From contig OY763490.2 in NCBI GenBank assembly GCA_963667505.2, positions 2,790,001-2,854,000 on the forward strand: 64,000 nt of DNA, read 5' to 3'. Positions 34,824 through 43,055 of the stretch are shown here, piece after piece; the first letter of the stretch is position 1, and every line of letters begins with the position of its first letter. Below the pieces are notes generated by a model that did no database searches, was not told the DNA's origin, and was given only the letters and a program-made list of their open reading frames with translations. Origin of the DNA: Aldehydirespirator sp963667505. Lineage in GTDB: Bacteria > Actinomycetota > Acidimicrobiia > Acidimicrobiales > Aldehydirespiratoraceae. The position numbers and the translations under genes were made by a program.

Positions 34824-36161
34824 TCAGACGGTGGCTCGGGTCTGGAGGGCGGCTTGCTGGGTTTCGGCTTCGGCTCGGATGGCGGACTCGTCGGCGGCTT
34901 GTAGGCGGCCGTCGGCAACCACGACTTGGCCGTCGACCACGACCGTGTCGACGTCGGCGGCGATGTGGGCGTACACCAGCTCGGAGTAGACGTCGGCGCC
35001 GCTGGTCGGGGTGGTGTGGAGGCGGTCTCGGCGGATCACGGCCAGGTCGGCTCGCTTGCCGGGCTCCAGGCTGCCGATCTCTCGCTCCAGGCCGAGGGCG
35101 CGGGCGCCGCCCATGGTGGCCATGTCGAAGACGGTGCGGGCGGGCATGGCCCTGGGCCCGGCTGCGGGCTTGTGGATCAGGGCGGCCAGGCGCATCTCCT
35201 CGAAGCCGTCGAGGCGGTTGTTGCACGGGGCGCCGTCGGCTCCTAGCGCCACGTTGAGGCCGTCGGCCAGATAGCCGGGCACGGGGGCGAAGCCAGAGGC
35301 CAGCTTGAGGTTGGCCGACGGGCAGTGGCAGACGTGGGGGCGGTGGCGGCGGGCCAAGTCCCGCTCGTGGTCGCTCAGCCACACCGCGTGGGCCATCACC
35401 AGCCTCGGCGACAGCGCGCCCCAGGATGCGAGGGCCTCAAGGTCGCGGCCCTCCGGCGAGGCGCCCAGCAGGTCGGCCTGGGCCCGGTTCTCGTTGACGT
35501 GGGTGTGCAGGCGCAGGTCGGCTTCGTCGGCGAGGGCTACGCAGCGGCGCCAAGTGTCGGGAGTGGCGTTGCGAGGGCCGCGGGGCGACAGGGCCACCCG
35601 CAGGCGGCCGTCGGCGCGGCCGTGCCAGGTCTCGAACAGGGCCGTCTGGTCGGCCCAGGCGGCGTCGGAGTCGGGCACCTCCATCTCGGTGCCGGGCTCG
35701 TAGCGGTCCATGAGGGCCTTGCCGATGGTGGCCCGGATGCCGAGCTGCTCGGCGGCCTCGAAGGCGGCGCCGGTGTGGCGGTCGGACTCCATGGTCAGCA
35801 CCGCGGTGGTGCCGCCGGTGAGCAACTCGGCCGCGGCCAGCATGGCCGAAGCTCGAAGCGAGCGGTGGTCGTGGGCCTGCTCCAGAGGCCACACTCGCCG
35901 GCGCAGCCACTCGATCACCTCCATGTCGTCGGCCAAGCCCCTCAGCAGGGTCTGGCACAGGTGCACATGGGCCTGCACCAGGCCGGGGATGACCAGGCCG
36001 CCGGAGGCGTCGATCTCTTCTGTGCCTGTGGGCGGGCTCGATCCGGGGCCTGCCGGGGTGATCGCGGCGATCCGTCCGCCCTCGACCACGACGTCGCCGA
36101 TGAAGGGGGTGCTGTGGGCGCTCGGCACGACGAGGCCGCCGCGTACTGCCAGATCAGCCAC
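34824..36161 (-). CDS. MtaD/guanine-deaminase-like amidohydrolase
   Basis: 445 residues. Metal motif VIPGLVQAHVHLCQTLLRG, then HTHVNENRAQ, MAHAVWL, HCPSANLKLASGFAP and GADGAPCNNRLDGFEEM; C-terminus LEPGKRADLAVIR. This is the TRZ/ATZ family that deaminates purine, pterin or triazine rings with one metal ion. Which ring cannot be told; neighbours (nucleoside phosphorylase, nucleoside transporter) favour a purine or nucleoside product. First (or last) of a long minus-strand series reaching to 50592. Confidence 0.85.
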   Translation of the reverse strand: MADLAVRGGLVVPSAHSTPFIGDVVVEGGRIAAITPAGPGSSPPTGTEEIDASGGLVIPGLVQAHVHLCQTLLRGLADDMEVIEWLRRRVWPLEQAHDHRSLRASAMLAAAELLTGGTTAVLTMESDRHTGAAFEAAEQLGIRATIGKALMDRYEPGTEMEVPDSDAAWADQTALFETWHGRADGRLRVALSPRGPRNATPDTWRRCVALADEADLRLHTHVNENRAQADLLGASPEGRDLEALASWGALSPRLVMAHAVWLSDHERDLARRHRPHVCHCPSANLKLASGFAPVPGYLADGLNVALGADGAPCNNRLDGFEEMRLAALIHKPAAGPRAMPARTVFDMATMGGARALGLEREIGSLEPGKRADLAVIRRDRLHTTPTSGADVYSELVYAHIAADVDTVVVDGQVVVADGRLQAADESAIRAEAETQQAALQTRATV

Positions 36162-36193
36162 GGTCGGGTTCTATATCACCTGGCGTCTTGCGC

Positions 36194-36316
36194 CGAAATT
36201 GGTGGGAGTGGTGGCCCTCGGCACGGGCGCGCTAAGGGCCGACCACCCCAATCTGCGTCTCGCGCCGAAATTGGTGCGAGTTTTGGGCGTCAGAGGCCCA
36301 ATATGTCGCCAATTTG
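36194..36316. repeat. two family-A palindromic elements, one inside a gene end
   Basis: The left element (36194 to about 36252) is degenerate at one end; the right one (36266-36316) is intact and contains the stop codon and last ten codons of the nucleoside phosphorylase. Confidence 0.75.
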
Positions 36317-37111
36317 GTGGCCGTCGGGTGGGCGGGCTAGGTCGGCGGCGGCGGACAGGGCGAACTCCAGCATGGCCTGCTGGCCGGCGGCGTAGTCGTC
36401 GAGGCGCTGGCCCTGGTAGGTGGCCTCGCCGCTGAGCAGGTTGGTGCCCGCGCACAGCACCGACCCGGCCTCGCAGCCCAGGGCGGCAGCCACGGTGAAC
36501 AGGCACGACGTCTCCATCTCGAAGGCCAGCACGCCCAGGGCCTTCCATCGGCTGATCACCTCGACGGTGCGCTCGCCCTCGTAGAAGCTGTCGGTGGAGC
36601 GGGTCAGGCCCACCTCCACCGACGTGCCGTGACGGGCCGCGGCCGCCACCAGCGCGGCCACCACCCGGTGCGAGGCGACCGGCGGGAAGTTCTCGGGTGC
36701 GTAGTAGCGGCTGGTGCCCTCGTCGCTGACCGCGCCGGTGGCCACCGCCACCCCGCCCACAGGCATGGCGGGCGACAGGGCCGCGCAACTGCCGACACGG
36801 ATGAAGCACGACACGCCGCAGGCGGCCAGTTCCTCCACCGCGATGGCCATCGACGGCGAGCCCACCCCGCTGGTGGCCACGGTGAGCCGGGCCTCATCGA
36901 GGATGCCGGTGAACACGGCGTAGCCACGGCGGTCGCCGACCCGCTCCGCGTCGTCGAGCAGGCCGGCCATCATCTCCACCCGCTCCGGGCTGCCCGACAG
37001 CAGGGCGACCGCGGCCACGTCGCCGCCTCCTCGAATGCCCAGATGAGGGAACGACCCGTCGGGCAGGCGCATGTAACGCTCGGTCATCCAGGTCGAGGTG
37101 TCCTCAGTCAT
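36290..37111 (-). CDS. nucleoside phosphorylase (uridine-phosphorylase/DeoD type)
   Basis: 273 residues. VAAVALLSGSPERVEMMAGLLDDAE, GRIG-like ATSGVGSPSMAIAVEEL, FIRVGSCAALSP, the RSTDSFYEGE segment and LAFEMETSCLFTVAAALG (nucleoside-binding EME) mark the hexameric NP-I family. It would phosphorolyse uridine or purine nucleosides. The C-terminus HQIGDILGL and stop are supplied by a family-A palindrome. Between two amidohydrolases on the same strand. ATG 37111. Confidence 0.87.
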   Translation of the reverse strand: MTEDTSTWMTERYMRLPDGSFPHLGIRGGGDVAAVALLSGSPERVEMMAGLLDDAERVGDRRGYAVFTGILDEARLTVATSGVGSPSMAIAVEELAACGVSCFIRVGSCAALSPAMPVGGVAVATGAVSDEGTSRYYAPENFPPVASHRVVAALVAAAARHGTSVEVGLTRSTDSFYEGERTVEVISRWKALGVLAFEMETSCLFTVAAALGCEAGSVLCAGTNLLSGEATYQGQRLDDYAAGQQAMLEFALSAAADLARPPDGHQIGDILGL

Positions 37112-37150
37112 TCGTCGCCTCCTCGCCGCCGATTCGGACTCTCAGCCATC

Positions 37151-37357
37151 CGTGCCTGACCAGCACCTTGCCCAGCACCCTCCGACACCGTGCCTGACCA
37201 GCACCTTGCCCAGCACCCTCCGACACCGTGCCTGACCAGCACCTTGCCCAGCACCCTCCGACACCGTGCCTGACCAGCACCTTGCCCAGCACCCTCCGAC
37301 ACCGTGCCTGACCAGCACCTTGCCCAGCACCCTCCGACACCGTGCCTGACCAGCACC
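37151..37357. repeat. 38-bp tandem repeat, five full copies plus part
   Basis: CGTGCCTGACCAGCACCTTG starts copies at 37151, 37189, 37227, 37265, 37303 and a partial one at 37341. Copies are practically identical with no spacers. It lies between the amidohydrolase end and the nucleoside phosphorylase start on the minus strand. Confidence 0.9.
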
Positions 37358-37372
37358 AACTCAGGCCTTCGG

Positions 37373-38869
37373 TCATCCGTCGGACTCGCGGTACTTGTTG
37401 AGGACGTGGTCGAGGACTCCGGCCTTGGTCAGCAGGTGGCGGGCCTCGCGGGGCACTAGGTCGGCTATCTCGGCAAGATCCAACGTCACAACCCTTCGGT
37501 CGTCGAGCAGGACCTTGCCGTCGACGATCGTGTAGCGCACATCGGCGCCTGAGCACGACCACACGAGCTGCTCGATCACGTTGCCGCCTTCGCCGTCGCT
37601 GAGCACAGGCCAGGCCCGGGGACGGTCGAGGCCCACCACGGCCAGATCGGCCCGTTTGCCGGGCTCGATGCTGCCGGTCTCGTCGCCCAGGCCCAGCGCC
37701 CGGGCCCCGCCGAGGGTGGCCATCTCCAACAGTTGGGCGCAGGGCAGCACGGCCGGGTCGCCCGTGGTGAACCGGGCCAACAGCCCGGCCTGGCGCATTT
37801 CCTCGAACGGGTCGAGGTTGTTGTTGGTCATTATCGAGTCGGTGCCGAGGCCGACGGTGGCGCCGGCGGCGAGCAGTTCGGGGATGGGGGCGGCCCGGTT
37901 GCCGAGCTTCATGTTGGAGGTGGGGCAGTGGGCCACGCCGACGCCAGTGTCGACGATCAACTGCAGGTCGTCGTCGGTCAGTTCTATGCAGTGGGCGGCC
38001 ACCACGTCGGGGCCGAGACCGATCAGACGGTGCAGCCAGGCTGTCGGCGTGAGTCCGCCGGTTAGCTCGGCCACCCGAGCGACCTCGCCCACGGTCTCGG
38101 CCAAGTGGGTGTGTATGCCGATGCCGATCTCGTCGGCCCGCGCCCGCATGGCGGTGTAGGTGGCCGGTTCCACCGTGTAGAGCGAATGAGGCCCGAACCA
38201 GGCCCGCACCCGCGGGTGGCGGCCGTGCCAGGCGTCGATGAAGGCTTCGCTGGACTCGAGGGTCTCGCCCGCGCCGGCCGGGGTGTCGACGGCCTGGGGG
38301 CTGATCGTGGCCCGCAGTCCGGAGGCTGCGGCGACCGCGGCGGCCTCGGCGGGGAAGCGGAAGATGTCGATGAAGCTGGTGGTGCCGTTGGCGATCATCT
38401 CGGCCTGGCACAGCATCGACCCGGCTCGCTGGTGGCGGGGCTCGTAGGCCATGTCCTTGGGCAGGGCGAAGTCCTCGAGCCAAGTGAAGAAGTCCATGTC
38501 CTCGAAGACGCCCCGCTCCATCAGCTCGTGGGTGTGGGCGTTGACGAAGCCGGGGATCACCGCGCAGCCCGAGGCGTCGATCACCCTCGCGGCCGGGGGC
38601 GGTTCGGTCAACGGCGACGCCGGCTGCGGCGGGGACGGAGACGTGAACGGCGGGGACGGCGGCTGCGGCTGCGGGAGCGGCGACGAGTGCTGCGGGGGCG
38701 GGGACGGCGGCGGCTGAGGCCGCGGGGCTTGTTGGCCCGCAGCGCGGGTGACTGACGCGATGCGGCCACCGCGCACGGTCACGTCGCCGACGAAAGCGGT
38801 GCGCGACCCGTCGCAGGGCACCACTGTTCCGCCCCGCACCAGCAGATCGACAGGCTGGGCGTCACTCAC
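37373..38869 (-). CDS. amidohydrolase (MtaD/atrazine-chlorohydrolase type) with Pro-rich insert
   Basis: 498 residues. VIPGFVNAHTHELMERG, GIGIHTHLAETVGE, AAHCIELTDDD, HCPTSNMKLGN and GTDSIMTNNNLDPFEEMRQA are the metal and substrate motifs; C-terminus SIEPGKRADLAVVG. A Pro/Ser/Gln-rich segment of about 45 residues (positions 47-92) separates GGRIASVT from VIDASGCAVIPG, at the same place as the Thr/Ser insert of the hydrolase at 11931. Probably deaminates or dechlorinates a heterocycle; substrate unknown. ATG 38869. Confidence 0.85.
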   Translation of the reverse strand: MSDAQPVDLLVRGGTVVPCDGSRTAFVGDVTVRGGRIASVTRAAGQQAPRPQPPPSPPPQHSSPLPQPQPPSPPFTSPSPPQPASPLTEPPPAARVIDASGCAVIPGFVNAHTHELMERGVFEDMDFFTWLEDFALPKDMAYEPRHQRAGSMLCQAEMIANGTTSFIDIFRFPAEAAAVAAASGLRATISPQAVDTPAGAGETLESSEAFIDAWHGRHPRVRAWFGPHSLYTVEPATYTAMRARADEIGIGIHTHLAETVGEVARVAELTGGLTPTAWLHRLIGLGPDVVAAHCIELTDDDLQLIVDTGVGVAHCPTSNMKLGNRAAPIPELLAAGATVGLGTDSIMTNNNLDPFEEMRQAGLLARFTTGDPAVLPCAQLLEMATLGGARALGLGDETGSIEPGKRADLAVVGLDRPRAWPVLSDGEGGNVIEQLVWSCSGADVRYTIVDGKVLLDDRRVVTLDLAEIADLVPREARHLLTKAGVLDHVLNKYRESDG

Positions 38870-38933
38870 GACCGGTCAGCCAACCGGGTGGCGGGACGCC
38901 GTCCGCCACCCCACCAAGTCCCAACCCCGACGC

Positions 38934-39125
38934 CGAACTGGCAGCACAAAGCACCCCACAGGCGCAAAACGCTGCCAATTCGCCGCCGTGCCTTCTCCGC
39001 CGTGCCGAACTGGCAGCAACATGCACCCCACAGGCGCAAAACGCTGCCAATTCGCCGCCAGCCCCAACCCCGACGCCGAACTGGCAGCACAAAGCACCCC
39101 ACAGGCGCAAAACGCTGCCAATTCG
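38934..39125. repeat. three family-B palindromic elements
   Basis: 49-bp elements at 38934-38982, 39006-39054 and 39077-39125, bounded by CGAACTGGCAGC and GCTGCCAATTCG. They fill the gap between the F420-type oxidoreductase end and the amidohydrolase start. Three more are at 61087-61278. Confidence 0.82.
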
Positions 39126-39176
39126 CCGCCGTGCCTTCTCCGCCGTGCCTGGCCGCCGACCCGGGAGACGCTGACC

Positions 39177-40139
39177 CTAGGTCCGGCGGTCGAAGGCGGG
39201 CAGGACATGCTCTCCGAACCAGGCCACCTCGGCTGCGCCCTGGTCGGGGCGGATGTTTAGGATGGCCATGTCCGCCCCGGCGGCGGCGTAGGACTCCAGC
39301 ACCGACACCATCTGCTCGGGCGAGCCGGCCACTATCCGGGCGCGGACCTCCTCCTCCGTGCCGCCCCGGATCCTGCGGAACGTGTCGACCAGGACGTCGG
39401 TGGTGGCCGGATCGTTGGCCAATTCGGAGAACACGAAGACGGTGCGCTTGAGGTCGCCGGGTCGGCGCCCGTTGCGGGCCAGCAGATCGTCGAGGCCGTC
39501 GTTGACCTCGGGCCACTCCCACGGCGCCCAGAAGCCGTTGTACCAGTCGCCCCGGCGAGCCGCGATGCGCCGCAGACGCTCGCCGCCGCCGCCGACCAGC
39601 ACGGGCACACCGCCGGGCCGCACCGGCTTGGGATCGAAGCAGGCACCGGCCAACCGCACGAAACGCCCCTCGTAGTCGAGCGGGCCATCGGCGGAGCACA
39701 GCAGCCGAAAGGCCTCGAGCGTCTCGTCGAGCATCGTCATGCGGTCGCCGACGCCGGGATAGTCGAAGCCGTACATGGCGTGTTCGGCCTCGTGCCAGGC
39801 CGCGCCGAGTCCCAACAGTGCCCGGCCGTCGGCGACATGGTCGAGGGTCACCGCCATCTTGGCCAGCAGCAGCGGATGCCGGTAGGTGACGCCCGACACG
39901 AGCGTGCCCACATCGAGGCGGCTGGTGGCCGCGCCCAGAGCGGCCAGGGTGATCCAGCCCTCGAGCTGGGGGCCCTCGGGCACGGTGCCGGGCTGGGAGG
40001 GGCGGACGCCGGGGTTGAGCGGCACGAAGTGGTCGAACGTGAACCCGGCCGCGAAGCCGAGGTCGTCGGCGGTCTGCCAGACGTCGAGCAGCCGCGAGTA
40101 GTCGGTGTGCTCCGGCGGTGTCTGGATGGCGATCTCCAT
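39177..40139 (-). CDS. F420-type luciferase-like (LLM) oxidoreductase
   Basis: 320 residues from ATG 40139 with GGGAG seven bases upstream. FTFDHFVPL, LDVGTLVSGVTYRHPLLLAKMAVTLDHVADGRALLGLGAAWHEAEH, VPVLVGGGGERLRRIAARRGDWYNGF are typical LLM-type F420-dependent motifs. Such enzymes use F420 for hydride transfers or oxygenation in heterocycle and antibiotic metabolism. The frame is open far upstream (to 41399) only because the 46-bp tandem repeats contain no stop in this frame. Part of the long minus-strand series. Confidence 0.88.
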   Translation of the reverse strand: MEIAIQTPPEHTDYSRLLDVWQTADDLGFAAGFTFDHFVPLNPGVRPSQPGTVPEGPQLEGWITLAALGAATSRLDVGTLVSGVTYRHPLLLAKMAVTLDHVADGRALLGLGAAWHEAEHAMYGFDYPGVGDRMTMLDETLEAFRLLCSADGPLDYEGRFVRLAGACFDPKPVRPGGVPVLVGGGGERLRRIAARRGDWYNGFWAPWEWPEVNDGLDDLLARNGRRPGDLKRTVFVFSELANDPATTDVLVDTFRRIRGGTEEEVRARIVAGSPEQMVSVLESYAAAGADMAILNIRPDQGAAEVAWFGEHVLPAFDRRT

Positions 40140-40265
40140 GCCTGGCTCCCCTCTTCGTGAAACGGCTGATGTCTTGCGGGCACTCGATCTCGACCCGACG
40201 TTGAAGCGCAGTCTGTCAGACGACGGTTGGCCGGTGACCAGCCGGATTAGGCCAATGTCGACGGG

Positions 40266-40640
40266 GGCTGGCGACGCCCAACCCCTGATGCAGAAGCGAC
40301 CCGCCGCAGTTGGCTGGCGACGCCCAACCCCTGATGCAGAAGCGACCCGCCGCAGTTGGCTGGCGACGCCCAACCCCTGATGCAGAAGCGACCCGCCGCA
40401 GTTGGCTGGCGACGCCCAACCCCTGATGCAGAAGCGACCCGCCGCAGTTGGCTGGCGACGCCCAACCCCTGATGCAGAAGCGACCCGCCGCAGTTGGCTG
40501 GCGACGCCCAACCCCTGATGCAGAAGCGACCCGCCGCAGTTGGCTGGCGACGCCCAACCCCTGATGCAGAAGCGACCCGCCGCAGTTGGCTGGCGACGCC
40601 CAACCCCTGATGCAGAAGCGACCCTCGGCAGTTGGCTGGC
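40266..40640. repeat. 46-bp tandem repeat, eight copies
   Basis: CTGATGCAGAAGCGACCCGC recurs with period 46 at 40285, 40331, 40377, 40423, 40469, 40515, 40561 and 40607. Copies are almost identical, no spacers. The unit resembles the last codons and stop of the permease gene just to its right (about 40630-40665), from which it may have arisen. The whole gap 40140-40645 contains nothing else. Confidence 0.9.
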
Positions 40641-40645
40641 GGTGG

Positions 40646-41566
40646 TCAGTCTTTGATGTAGGGGCGGCCTATGGCGGCGGGGGCGACCGCTCGGCCGACG
40701 AAGACCAGCGTTATCAGACCGACGACGTAGGGCAGGGCCTGGAACAACTCGACGGGCAGATCGGACTTGGACTGGGCTCGCAGCTGGTAGGAGTCGGCCA
40801 GACCGAACAGCAGGCAGGCGCCCAGCACCGGGATCGGGCGCCACTTGCCGAAGATCATGGCGGCCAGGGCAAGGAAGCCCCGGCCGTTGGTGATGCCCCG
40901 CTGGAACAGGCCGTTCTGCACCAGCGACAGGTACACGCCCCCCATCGCGGCGAACACGCCGGACAGCATCACCGCCGTGTAGCGGGTGCGGATCACGTTC
41001 ACCCCGACTGATGCGGCGGCCTCGGGCGACTCGCCGCAGGCCCGCAGACGCAGGCCGAACGGGCTGCGCCACAATGCCAGCCACACCAGCGGGGCCAGGG
41101 CCAACGCCCCGTAGTCGAACCAGCCCAGCCGGGAGAATACTGCCCCCACCGCGGGGATGTCGGCCAGCACCGGCACGTCGAACGTGCGGAAACGCTCCAC
41201 GCCGGGGGTGTTGGCCCGGCCGCCCTCCCAGATGGCGGGGATCAGCGCAGCGGTCACGCCCAGGGCGAAGAGGTTGATGGCCGTGGCCGACACGATCTGG
41301 TCGGCCCGCACCGAGATCGAGAACCAGGCGTGGACCCAGCCGATCCCGGCGCCGACGGCCAGCGCGGCGACCAAGCCCAGCAGGTTGGCGCCCGTCCACC
41401 AGGTGACGGCCACCCCGGCGAACGCGCCGAAGAGCATCTTGCCTTCCAGGGCGATGTTGATGACGCCGGCCCGCTCGCTCAGCAGCCCGCCCAGCGCGGC
41501 GAAGATCAACGGCACCGACAGCCGGATGCCCTGGGCGACCCAGTTCATGTCGATGATCTCGATCAT
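40646..41566 (-). CDS. nucleoside ABC transporter permease, NupQ-like
   Basis: 306 residues with eight to nine transmembrane segments. The motif SVPLIFAALGGLLSERAGVINIALEGKMLFGAF is diagnostic for permeases of BMP-type nucleoside importers (NupQ/YufQ). It pairs with the NupP-like permease encoded four bases upstream and the NupO-like ATPase. Import of nucleosides or related compounds; the binding protein is the C-terminal domain of the lipoprotein at 45301 (inference). Confidence 0.9.
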   Translation of the reverse strand: MIEIIDMNWVAQGIRLSVPLIFAALGGLLSERAGVINIALEGKMLFGAFAGVAVTWWTGANLLGLVAALAVGAGIGWVHAWFSISVRADQIVSATAINLFALGVTAALIPAIWEGGRANTPGVERFRTFDVPVLADIPAVGAVFSRLGWFDYGALALAPLVWLALWRSPFGLRLRACGESPEAAASVGVNVIRTRYTAVMLSGVFAAMGGVYLSLVQNGLFQRGITNGRGFLALAAMIFGKWRPIPVLGACLLFGLADSYQLRAQSKSDLPVELFQALPYVVGLITLVFVGRAVAPAAIGRPYIKD

Positions 41567-41570
41567 CGGC

Positions 41571-43055
41571 TCATCCCTCCTGGCGCGTCCGGGCGGCGCG
41601 GCGGGTCAGCAGGAGGCGGGCGGCGACGCAGGCGACCACCAGGCCCGATATGACGGTGATCATGTCGCGGGTGATGTCGGCTTCCAGCTGGAGCTGGGTG
41701 GAGCCAGCCCGCAGCAGGCCGAAGAAGAACGAGGCCGCGGCCACGCCCACCGGGTGCAGCGCCCCCAGCAGCGCCACCGCGATCGAGTCGAAGCCGTAGC
41801 CGGGCGAGAACGAGTCGAGGTAGCGGCGATGGGTGCCGAGCACCTCGACCGCGCCGGTGAGCCCGCCCAGCGCGCCCGACAGCATCATGGCCTCCACGAT
41901 CACCCGGCTGGACGAGATGCCGTTGAAGCGGGCCGCTACCGGGTTGGCGCCCACCAGCCGGAACCGATAGCCGCCCGGCGTGCGGTAGATGAAGTACCAG
42001 CAGGCCCCGGCCACTAGCAGGCCCACGAAGATGCCCAGGTGAAGGCGGGTCGGATCCCAGATGCGGGGCAGTTCGGCAGTGGACTCCACCGGCTCGGTGC
42101 CGGTGGGGATCTCGCCCTCGAGCGCCCCGCCGGGCTTCACCAGGAACTGCGAGACGCTGAAGGCGACGAAGTTCATCATGATCGTGGTGATGACCTCGTG
42201 CACGCCCCGCCAAGCCTTGAGAGCCGCCGGCACGAGCGCCCACAGCGCACCTGCGGCCGCGCCGGCCAGCAGAGCGAGCAGCACGTGGGCCGGCGCCCAC
42301 ATGGACAGCTTGACGCCGATGACGCCCGCGGCGATGCCGCCCGCCACCAGTTGGCCCTCCACTCCGATGTTGAACAGCCCGGCCTGGAAGGCGATGGCCA
42401 CCGCCAAGCCCCCGAAGAGCAGCGGTGTCATCGACAGCAGCGTCTCGGCGACGGGACGCTGGCCGCCGAGGCTGCCTTCGTAGAGGGCGCCGTAGGCGGT
42501 GAACGGGTCGGAGCCGGCCGCGATGATCAGCGGCGCGGCCAGCACCAAGGCGGCCAGCACGGTGGCCACGAAGATGGCCGCGGCCCGGCCTGCGCCTTTG
42601 GCGAGGTCGGCGGCCGCGGCCCGGGCGATTGTGCTGCCAGCACTGTCAAGGGTGCGTTGCAACTCCGCGGCCATGCCGCGGTGTGGCCTGTCGGCGGGCG
42701 GCGAGCCGGCAAACCCCGAATCGGGAGGCCGCGAATCGCCAAGCCCCGAATTTGCAGACCGGGCACCGGCAGGTTGGGGATTTGCAGGCCGCGAATCGGC
42801 CAGCTCGGTTTCGGCAGGCTCGGTTTCGGCAGGCTCGGTTTCGGCAGGCCCCGAAACGGCAGGCTCGGTTTCGGCAGGCTCGGTTTCGGCAGGCCCCGAA
42901 ACGGCAGGCTCGGTTTCGGCAGGCTCGGTTTCGGCAGGCCCCGAAACGGCAGGCTCGGTTTCGGCAGGCTCGGCACCAGCCGACCGGGCACCGGCAGGCT
43001 GCGAGTCCGTGGATTGCTGGCTGCTGGGACGCGGTCCGTCGGCGTTGGCACTCAT
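41571..43055 (-). CDS. nucleoside ABC transporter permease, NupP-like, with repetitive N-terminus
   Basis: 494 residues. The first 125 residues are hydrophilic and dominated by ETEPAVSGPAETEPA repeats (15-30 bp units at about 42800-42975). The permease starts around GRAAAIFVATVLAALVLAAPLII and holds TPLLFGGLAVAIAFQAGLFNIGVEGQLVAG, the diagnostic loop of NupP/YufP. The repetitive, acidic extension lies on the cytoplasmic side by topology rules and is not part of the family. ATG 43055 overlaps the ATPase stop by four bases. Confidence 0.9.
   Translation of the reverse strand: MSANADGPRPSSQQSTDSQPAGARSAGAEPAETEPAVSGPAETEPAETEPAVSGPAETEPAETEPAVSGPAETEPAETEPAETELADSRPANPQPAGARSANSGLGDSRPPDSGFAGSPPADRPHRGMAAELQRTLDSAGSTIARAAAADLAKGAGRAAAIFVATVLAALVLAAPLIIAAGSDPFTAYGALYEGSLGGQRPVAETLLSMTPLLFGGLAVAIAFQAGLFNIGVEGQLVAGGIAAGVIGVKLSMWAPAHVLLALLAGAAAGALWALVPAALKAWRGVHEVITTIMMNFVAFSVSQFLVKPGGALEGEIPTGTEPVESTAELPRIWDPTRLHLGIFVGLLVAGACWYFIYRTPGGYRFRLVGANPVAARFNGISSSRVIVEAMMLSGALGGLTGAVEVLGTHRRYLDSFSPGYGFDSIAVALLGALHPVGVAAASFFFGLLRAGSTQLQLEADITRDMITVISGLVVACVAARLLLTRRAARTRQEG

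Noticed and set aside
40266..40640. CRISPR array (also considered for 37151-37357, 47640-47812 and 56355-56500)
   Set aside because: Repeats are contiguous, with no unique spacers, and no cas genes are present. They are plain tandem repeats or iterons.
39177..41399. 740-codon reading of the F420-type oxidoreductase extending through the tandem repeats into the permease gene
   Set aside because: The domain begins at ATG 40139 with a good ribosome binding site; the upstream part is open only because the 46-bp repeat lacks stops in that frame, and it overlaps the permease out of frame.
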